Shown: in pieces, positions 49,061-53,519 of the stretch | Layout: the number at the start of each line of letters is the position of its first letter | Position numbering within the stretch: the first letter of the stretch is position 1 | Assembly: GCA_900319715.1 (NCBI GenBank) | Contig: ONPM01000005.1 | Span: forward strand, 1-53,519 | Direction of reading: 5' to 3' | DNA from: an uncultured Prevotella sp. | Lineage (GTDB): Bacteria; Bacteroidota; Bacteroidia; Bacteroidales; Bacteroidaceae | DNA length: 53,519 nt | Notes under the pieces: model-generated | What the model saw: only the letters and a program-made list of their open reading frames with translations | The model's database searches: none | What the model was told of the DNA's origin: nothing | Made by a program: the position numbers and the translations under genes

Positions 49061-50263
49061 TCAGCCGTAATACTGCTTATACCACTCCGCGAATTTCCTC
49101 AGTCCTTCCCTCAGTGTGATCCTCGGTGTAAACCCGTAGTCACGCTCCAGGGCCGTGGCATCGGCATAGGTCGTTGGCACATCGCCCGGCTGCATGGGCA
49201 CGAGTTGCTTGTGCGCCTCGAAGTCGAAGTCTGCAGGCAGCACACCGGCACGTACCAGTTCCTCTTGCAGAATCTGCACGAAGTCCAGCAGACTCTCAGG
49301 CTGACCGCCACCGATATTATACACAGCGTAGGGTGGTACAGGCAGGCCGTCCTCACCTTTCTTGCGTTCCGGAGCCCCTTGCATCACACGGACCACACCC
49401 TCCACGATGTCGTCGACATAGGTGAAGTCCCTGCGACAGTTTCCGTAGTTGAAGATCTGGATGGTCTCGCCCTTCAGCAGTTTGTTCGTAAAGCCGAAGT
49501 ACGCCATATCCGGTCTGCCGGCAGGACCGTACACGGTGAAGAAGCGCAATCCCGTCGTGGGGATGTCATACAGTTTCGAGTAGCAGTGCGCAAACAGTTC
49601 GTTGCTCTTCTTCGTTGCCGCATACAGGCTCACAGGGTTATCCACCCTGTCATCCGTTGAGAAAGGCACCTTCTTGTTTCCCCCATACACGCTCGAACTG
49701 CTCGCATATACCAAATGTTCTACTCCTTGGTATTCATGAGCAGACTTCGTCTGGAAATGATTCAAATTTTGATCAGAATTTTTCAAAATTTCCCGCGAAG
49801 CGGCAGTTTTTCTATTGACGTGTCTGCAAGCCTCCAGGATATTATAGAAGCCGATCATATTACTCATGATATACGCATCGGGATTCGTGATCGAATACCT
49901 GACTCCCGCCTGGGCTGCCAGGTTCACCACCACCTGTGGCCTATACTCTTCGAATATCTTGTCGACAGTCCCCTTATCACTGATATCCCCCTTCACGAAC
50001 ACCCACTTATTCGCAGGCTCCGCCTGGAAATGGTTCAAATTTTGATCAGAATTTTGCAAAATTTCCCGCGAAGCGGCTATAGTATCCAACTCTTTCAGTC
50101 GGTATTCCTTCAGTGCCACATCATAATAATCGTTCATATTGTCGATACCGATGATCGTAGCGCCCTTCACATCCTTGAGCAGTCGCTTCACCAAGTTCGA
50201 GCCGATAAATCCCGCGGCCCCCGTGACCAATATGGTCTTGTTATTCAAATCAATTCTTTCCAT
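49061..50263 (-). CDS. UDP-glucuronate 4-epimerase with two repeat-derived in-frame inserts
   Basis: Interconverts UDP-glucuronate and UDP-galacturonate. 400 residues, about 45 more than usual. SDR features: TGAAGFIGSNLVKRLL (NAD-binding), NLAAQAGVRYSI, catalytic YASSSSVYGG and YAATKKSNE (Y-x3-K), and FFTVYGPAGRPDMAYFGFT. The extra length is two inserts at about residues 62-84 and 152-175, both reading REIL(Q/K)NSDQNLNHFQ, encoded by palindromic repeats at 50011-50077 and 49738-49806. They sit in surface loops before the WVFVKGDI and GVEHLVYASS strands, so the core is intact. Last gene of the uronate operon. Confidence 0.93.
   Translation of the reverse strand: MERIDLNNKTILVTGAAGFIGSNLVKRLLKDVKGATIIGIDNMNDYYDVALKEYRLKELDTIAASREILQNSDQNLNHFQAEPANKWVFVKGDISDKGTVDKIFEEYRPQVVVNLAAQAGVRYSITNPDAYIMSNMIGFYNILEACRHVNRKTAASREILKNSDQNLNHFQTKSAHEYQGVEHLVYASSSSVYGGNKKVPFSTDDRVDNPVSLYAATKKSNELFAHCYSKLYDIPTTGLRFFTVYGPAGRPDMAYFGFTNKLLKGETIQIFNYGNCRRDFTYVDDIVEGVVRVMQGAPERKKGEDGLPVPPYAVYNIGGGQPESLLDFVQILQEELVRAGVLPADFDFEAHKQLVPMQPGDVPTTYADATALERDYGFTPRITLREGLRKFAEWYKQYYG
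49738..49806 (-). repeat. Palindromic element, in-frame copy A (epimerase)
   Basis: About 69 bp. Minus strand: GCCGCTTCGCGGG, then AAATTTTGAAAAATTCTGAT, then a palindromic AT-rich core and a GC-poorer end. Translated TAASREILKNSDQNLNHFQ. Most diverged of the three coding copies. Confidence 0.88.
50011..50077 (-). repeat. Palindromic element, in-frame copy B (epimerase)
   Basis: Minus strand: small hairpin CCGC-TTC-GCGG, GAAATTTTGCAAAATTCTGA, then TCAAAATTTGAACCATTTCC and small hairpin AGGC-GGA-GCCT. Translated SREILQNSDQNLNHFQAEP. Confidence 0.9.
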
Positions 50264-50286
50264 TTATTCTTTCTTCAACTTATGAT

Positions 50287-50368
50287 AGCCGTCTTCGACG
50301 GGAAATTATTCAAAATTTGTTCAAAATTTTATTATTAATTCTGTTTAATTTCCACGCGGAGCGTGTTG
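50287..50368. repeat. Non-coding relatives of the palindromic element between epimerase and nucleotidyltransferase
   Basis: GTCTTCGACGGGAAATTATT, AT-rich middle, then AATTTCCACGCGGAGCGTG. The last part overlaps the 3' end of the nucleotidyltransferase gene and encodes its final residues (HAPRGN). Confidence 0.7.
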
Positions 50369-51190
50369 TCTTCCATAAAGTCTGACCGCTTCGTAATACG
50401 TATCCAGGCTTCCGATGTCAAACCTTCCCCCACTCATCGGCCAGGCATGCATCGTGGTATGCTCCACCATATAGTGCGCCAGATTCCCCGGAGCATCCTT
50501 CCCACACCCATTCTCCACCGAGTGCCTCACCAACTCCAGATCCTTCTTCAGATAGATATAGAACGGCGGCACAGCCCAGTGACTCTTCGGCACCTGAGGC
50601 TTCTCCTCCATCCCCAGCACCCGCATCTGCTCATCCAGTTCAACAACACCCGTCCGCTGCAGTTTCTCTATCGACGGCTGTTCATGGCACATGATGCAAC
50701 TCGTCTGTTTCTCCTTCGCGAAGTCCACGAACTCCTGAAACGAGAAGAACAGCAGGTTATCCGCCGCCACCACCAACAGATCGTCATCCACCTGCAATTG
50801 CTCCATCGCGAACAACAGATCGCACACAGCCCCAAGCCTCGTCTCATTCGTTTCCGTCCCGTCATCCACCACAGTAATAGGCTTGCTCACTTGGAGATTT
50901 TCTTTTAGAGCAGGCTCCGCCTGGAAATGGTTCAAATTTTGATCAGAATTTTGCAAAATTTCCTCACGGAGTGGTTTTATACCGTTCACCTCTGTCCATT
51001 TCTCGAAGATCGGTGCAAACCGATGATTCGTGATGACGATATGTTCATCGATCTCCGGGATCCGGTCGATATCATCCAGCATCCTCCCAAGAATCGTGTT
51101 CTCCCCGATCTTCAACAATGGCTTTGGGAAGTTCCTCGTCAACTCCCCCAGCCTTGTCGCATATCCCGCCGCTATAACTACATTCTTCAT
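50345..51190 (-). CDS. Sugar-1-phosphate nucleotidyltransferase with one in-frame insert
   Basis: Makes a nucleotide sugar from sugar-1-phosphate and NTP. 281 residues, NTP_transferase fold: VVIAAGYATRLGELTRNFPK (G-x-x-T-R-L loop), PLLKIGENTILGRML, HIVITNHRFAP, LLVVAADNLLFF (metal Asp) and GMEEKPQVPKSHWA. Residues about 71-94, REEILQNSDQNLNHFQAEP, come from a palindromic repeat between WTEVNG and KPITVVDDG. Between a galacturonokinase-like kinase and a UDP-GlcA epimerase, the likely product is UDP-galacturonate; other uridylyl or thymidylyl products are possible. Confidence 0.88.
   Translation of the reverse strand: MKNVVIAAGYATRLGELTRNFPKPLLKIGENTILGRMLDDIDRIPEIDEHIVITNHRFAPIFEKWTEVNGIKPLREEILQNSDQNLNHFQAEPALKENLQVSKPITVVDDGTETNETRLGAVCDLLFAMEQLQVDDDLLVVAADNLLFFSFQEFVDFAKEKQTSCIMCHEQPSIEKLQRTGVVELDEQMRVLGMEEKPQVPKSHWAVPPFYIYLKKDLELVRHSVENGCGKDAPGNLAHYMVEHTTMHAWPMSGGRFDIGSLDTYYEAVRLYGRQHAPRGN
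50907..50976 (-). repeat. Palindromic element, in-frame copy C (nucleotidyltransferase)
   Basis: Same reading frame and nearly the same peptide as copy B; the core and right hairpin (AGGC-GGA-GCCT) are identical to copy B and the left hairpin is CCACTCCGTGAGG. Confidence 0.9.
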
Positions 51191-51198
51191 TTTCCTAT

Positions 51199-51240
51199 CG
51201 CCTTTCGGCGGAAATTATTCTAAAATTTAATACAAAATTC
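51199..51240. repeat. Non-coding relative of the palindromic element
   Basis: CGCC-TTT-CGGCG hairpin then GAAATTATTCTAAAATTTAA, upstream of the nucleotidyltransferase gene. Confidence 0.6.
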
Positions 51241-51665
51241 TACAGTAATTTTACTTTTTCAATGGCGCCATCTTCCGGATGACGATGATACCATTCCGAA
51301 TAGAGATGATCAGCCCCAAAATTGATCAGCATGCCATAAGGCTTATGGGTCAGATTCATATAGTTCCACAACTGTTTCCTATGCCCAGTTTCAATATGTG
51401 ATATGGCTTTTAACTCTACTATGATATCATTATCTATCACCAAATCCATACGATACGTCTGATCAAGTTGTACATCATCCCAGAAAATCGGCAAGAATAC
51501 CTGTCTATCCACCTGATGACCTTTTTGTTCCAAAAGATATTTCAAGGCCGCTTCATAAGCAGACTCTAGCAGTCCGGGCTTATATTTACGGTGGACAAGC
51601 ATAGCCTCACCCGTTATCTCCCTAAAAAACTCATATCGTTTATTATGCTCCTCTCTTAGATCCAT
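51240..51665 (-). CDS. GxxExxY-family (PDDEXK-like) protein
   Basis: 141 residues. The name-giving motif is in KPGLLESAYEAALKYLLEQK (G-L-L-E-S-A-Y, about 30-45). RMDLVIDNDIIVELKAI gives the D-x(n)-E-x-K of a PD-(D/E)xK nuclease fold. LWNYMNLTHKPYGMLINFGA follows the family. These single-domain proteins are common in Bacteroidetes and have no established role. Here it sits inside a nucleotide-sugar operon, flanked on both sides by palindromic repeat copies. Confidence 0.88.
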   Translation of the reverse strand: MDLREEHNKRYEFFREITGEAMLVHRKYKPGLLESAYEAALKYLLEQKGHQVDRQVFLPIFWDDVQLDQTYRMDLVIDNDIIVELKAISHIETGHRKQLWNYMNLTHKPYGMLINFGADHLYSEWYHRHPEDGAIEKVKLL

Positions 51666-51707
51666 TTATACTAAATACATATAGTCATGTATATCATCAG
51701 ATAGTTG

Positions 51708-51752
51708 TTCAATTTTGAATCAAATTTTGATTAATTTCCACGCTATAGCGTG
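51708..51752. repeat. Non-coding relative of the palindromic element after the kinase gene
   Basis: TTCAATTTTGAATCAAATTT, then GATTAATTTCCACGC-TATA-GCGTG, ending exactly at the kinase stop codon. Confidence 0.65.
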
Positions 51753-53015
51753 CTAAACAAACCTCGCGCCGTCATCCGGCTTCACCCAGAACACCTTGAA
51801 GGTGGTCTCATACTCAGGGAACTTATCAAGATACTGCCTCGTCACCTCCGCCTCTATCTCCTCCTTGCATTTCGGATCCACCAGTGCGATGCACGCCCCC
51901 TTGAATCCCGCTCCAGAGAATCGTCCCCCATACACACCCGGAAGACTCCGCATGATCTCATAGATCGCAATCAGTTCCGGACTCCCACACTCATAGTTAT
52001 GGATACTGCTCTCACACGAATCAAAACTCAGTTTACCAAACAGTTTCATATTCCCTGTCTCCCAGGCCGTTACGCCCTGTCTCACCCTGCGGTACTCCGA
52101 GTAGAAATGCTCCGCCCTCCGTGCAAACCTGGCCGGCATCGCAATCCTCGTCTTCTCGAAGGTCACCTTGGGAATATCCCTCAGAAACGTCTTGTCAAAC
52201 GTCTTCAGCGGCTGGTCCGTATACGCCAGCATATTCCATGCCGCCGTCTTACACTCATACACTCGGAGATTATAGTCCGAATTGACCAACGAACGCGTTA
52301 ACCCACTAAAGAAAATGCCAATCTCAAAAGGAAGGTCTGAACACGAATCACCCGAATGACTCGAATCTTTTTTATTCGTCAGATTTGTGTTATTCGTGTT
52401 CGTTACTCCTCCGAACGGTATCAGCCGATACTCATTCGAGTCACAATCCAGGAACAGCAACTGGTTCTTCTTCGACAGTGCGATACACGCCTGGTCCAAC
52501 AGGCCGTTATTCAGTCCGATATACTCCCGCTCCGCCTCCGAGGCAATCTTCACCACCTCAAACGGCTGCAACGTGATGTCATTCGCCTTCGCAAACGCCA
52601 TCACATACGCAATCAGCACCGCAGCACTCGAACTCAGTCCCCCCACAGGCAGACTGCCCTGTATCACGCCCGTGACGCCCCGTTTCAGTTCAAACCGTTT
52701 CCTCAGGGCATACTTCGCCCCCCGGGCATAGTCGCCCCAGTTACCTTCCTTCACCTGCGACGGCGCATTAATCTCAAAATCAACAATACCATCAAACGTC
52801 TTACTCTCTAAATGCACATGACCATCTGACCATTTATTCGTGTCATCCGTGAGATTCGTGTTCGTAATATTAAACCACAAATCCACTCCCTTGTCGATTG
52901 CAAACCCCGTCACCAGTCCATGCTGATGATCCACATGCGCCCCCAGCGGACACACCCGGTACGGGCTGAAGATATGATACTGATACCCTTCCATGTTAAT
53001 AAGCGTTCTTGTCAT
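51753..53015 (-). CDS. GHMP sugar kinase, galacturonokinase-like, with two in-frame inserts
   Basis: Phosphorylates a sugar at C1. SPYRVCPLGAHVDHQHG (about 16-32) is closer to plant galacturonokinase (SPYRICPLGAHIDHQGG) than to galactokinase. The ATP loop is GSLPVGGLSSSAAVLIAYV and the C-terminal GHMP motif GGRFSGAGFKGACIAL. Followed by a nucleotidyltransferase and a UDP-GlcA epimerase, it fits galacturonate to UDP-galacturonate salvage. Inserts at about 48-60 (NITNTNLTDDTNK) and 203-225 (TNTNNTNLTNKKDSSHSGD) are made of ATTCGTG units. ATG 53015 (or 52994) is chosen; TTG 53030 overlaps the -7 box. Confidence 0.88.
   Translation of the reverse strand: MTRTLINMEGYQYHIFSPYRVCPLGAHVDHQHGLVTGFAIDKGVDLWFNITNTNLTDDTNKWSDGHVHLESKTFDGIVDFEINAPSQVKEGNWGDYARGAKYALRKRFELKRGVTGVIQGSLPVGGLSSSAAVLIAYVMAFAKANDITLQPFEVVKIASEAEREYIGLNNGLLDQACIALSKKNQLLFLDCDSNEYRLIPFGGVTNTNNTNLTNKKDSSHSGDSCSDLPFEIGIFFSGLTRSLVNSDYNLRVYECKTAAWNMLAYTDQPLKTFDKTFLRDIPKVTFEKTRIAMPARFARRAEHFYSEYRRVRQGVTAWETGNMKLFGKLSFDSCESSIHNYECGSPELIAIYEIMRSLPGVYGGRFSGAGFKGACIALVDPKCKEEIEAEVTRQYLDKFPEYETTFKVFWVKPDDGARFV
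52339..52406 (-). repeat. ATTCGTG hairpin inserted in frame in the kinase gene (second insert)
   Basis: Arms GAACACGAATCACCCGAAT and, inverted, TTTGTGTTATTCGTGTTCG, with a T6 centre. Translated as TNTNNTNLTNKKDSSHSGD. Confidence 0.75.
52835..52870 (-). repeat. ATTCGTG repeat inserted in frame in the kinase gene (first insert)
   Basis: Three ATTCGTG-type units on the plus strand (ATTCGTGTCATCCGTGAG, ATTCGTGTTCG), translated NITNTNLTDDTNK. Confidence 0.7.
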
Positions 53016-53027
53016 GCATTTTGCTGG

Positions 53028-53059
53028 CAAAGATACGCATTATTCCCATAACCACCAAA
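53028..53059 (-). promoter_or_regulatory. Group promoter of the uronate kinase operon
   Basis: -33 TTTG (53056-53059), 20-bp spacer GTGGTTATGGGAATAATGCG, -7 TATCTTTG (53028-53035). No hairpin here; only the promoter-side motif is kept. Confidence 0.78.
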
Positions 53060-53130
53060 TATTTAGTATTTTTTTTCTCTTACTTTCTTCGCGCCGAAGC
53101 ACCGGCTGGTTGTGCAAAAAACCTTATGCA

Positions 53131-53164
53131 AAAAAAAAGGAGAAGTTGATTTCCAACTTCTCCC
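53131..53164 (-). terminator. Terminator of the sugar transferase at the right edge
   Basis: Stem GGAGAAGTTG / CAACTTCTCC; on the minus strand it is followed by nine T. The 53016-53242 gap otherwise holds only the kinase promoter. Confidence 0.9.
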
Positions 53165-53242
53165 CATAAATAATGCCGTGTCTCTCTCTGCGCAGCCTTG
53201 GGGGTAGCGCCTCTCTTTTGCTTCTTTTTTCAAAAAAGAAAC

Positions 53243-53519
53243 CTAATAAGCATTCTTGTCAAGGACAAAAATCGTCTTAAACGTCAACCATATAATCCTG
53301 ATATCCAACCAGATACTCCAATGCTCCATATACCAGATATCCCGCTTCACGCGACCCTCCATCTGCCAGAGTTCCTTCGTCTCCCCGCGGAATCCCGTCA
53401 CCTGGGCCCAGCCAGTCACGCCCGGCTTCACGAAGTGCCGCACCATATACTTGTCTATCAGTTTCGAGTACTCCTCCGTATGCGCCAGCATGTGCGGTCT
53501 CGGCCCCACGATGCTCATG
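53243..53519 (-). CDS. Sugar transferase (WcaJ/Bac_transf type), C-terminal part, cut by the window edge
   Basis: The frame runs off the right edge; 92 residues are visible. DMSIVGPRPHM-type start (MSIVGPRPHMLAHTEEY), KPGVTGWAQVTGFRGET and RDIWYMEHWSIWLDIRIIW are the catalytic end of the undecaprenyl-phosphate glucose-1-phosphate transferase family, long form. It is the second initiating-type transferase in the window (compare 26267-26917), so another polysaccharide locus probably continues to the right. The ATG at the edge is internal. Confidence 0.92.
   Translation of the reverse strand, partial: MSIVGPRPHMLAHTEEYSKLIDKYMVRHFVKPGVTGWAQVTGFRGETKELWQMEGRVKRDIWYMEHWSIWLDIRIIWLTFKTIFVLDKNAY

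Noticed and set aside
53016-53030. TTG start for the kinase at 53030
   Set aside because: The codon lies within the -7 box, so it cannot be on the transcript.

Overview
The window comes from a Bacteroidales chromosome, most likely a Prevotella-type (Prevotellaceae) gut or rumen organism. The evidence is the recurring Bacteroidetes -7 box TAnnTTTG upstream of genes on both strands, a BspA-type leucine-rich surface protein, a streptopain-like C10 protease, a UpxY/NusG-like antiterminator beside a capsule locus, and dockerin-tailed secreted proteins. No tRNA, rRNA, transposase, phage gene or CRISPR array was seen.

Layout. 1-4.0 kb: end of a GHL10 glycosidase gene, then uxuA and a uxuB-type dehydrogenase (hexuronate catabolism). 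4.0-8.9 kb: a giant BspA/Ig-repeat/dockerin surface protein. 8.9-9.5 kb: a non-coding 418-bp symmetric palindromic element. 9.5-15.6 kb: a membrane SpoIIE-type phosphatase, a small secreted protein and a periplasmic GH2 beta-galactosidase. 15.7-22.3 kb: nth; a five-gene operon (small secreted protein, L,D-transpeptidase, ECF sigma factor, anti-sigma-like protein, Spy-like protein); and mazG-lipoprotein-rnz. 22.3-26.2 kb: valS, an HPr-kinase-like protein and a PqqD-like protein. 26.2-38.1 kb: an exopolysaccharide/capsule locus (sugar transferase, TagF-like transferase, glycosyltransferases, NTP_transf_5 protein, Wzx, Wzy, Wzc, Wza), with a UpxY-like antiterminator encoded divergently. 38.8-44.8 kb: a RiPP-like neighbourhood with a frame-disrupted C10 protease, a radical SAM/SPASM enzyme with a disrupted N terminus, a PqqD-like RRE protein, an unannotated 42-codon precursor-like peptide on the opposite strand, and a cohesin-like secreted protein. 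44.9-49.0 kb: an operon of SpoIIE phosphatase, STAS protein, coiled-coil membrane protein and dockerin protein. 49.0-53.0 kb: a UDP-uronate operon (galacturonokinase-like kinase, GxxExxY protein, nucleotidyltransferase, UDP-glucuronate 4-epimerase). The right edge cuts a second sugar transferase.

Two patterns stand out. First, short repeats have been inserted in frame into conserved enzymes. A palindromic element of about 66-69 bp, encoding nearly the same 18-residue peptide each time, occurs twice in the epimerase and once in the neighbouring nucleotidyltransferase, and related copies lie between the genes. Other microrepeat-derived in-frame inserts sit in GalK-like kinase (two), LacZ, MazG and ValS. 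This resembles the palindromic elements of Rickettsia but in Bacteroidetes. Second, five promoters (C10 protease, precursor peptide, cohesin-like protein, SpoIIE operon, kinase operon) share TTTGG-[3 nt]-TT-[2 nt]-GGGA(A/T)T with exactly 20 bp between -33 and -7. This looks like a regulon joining the peptide module, the partner-switch operon and the uronate operon. Three copies double as hairpins at the end of the upstream gene.

All functional names rest on motif recognition by eye. No database search was possible.
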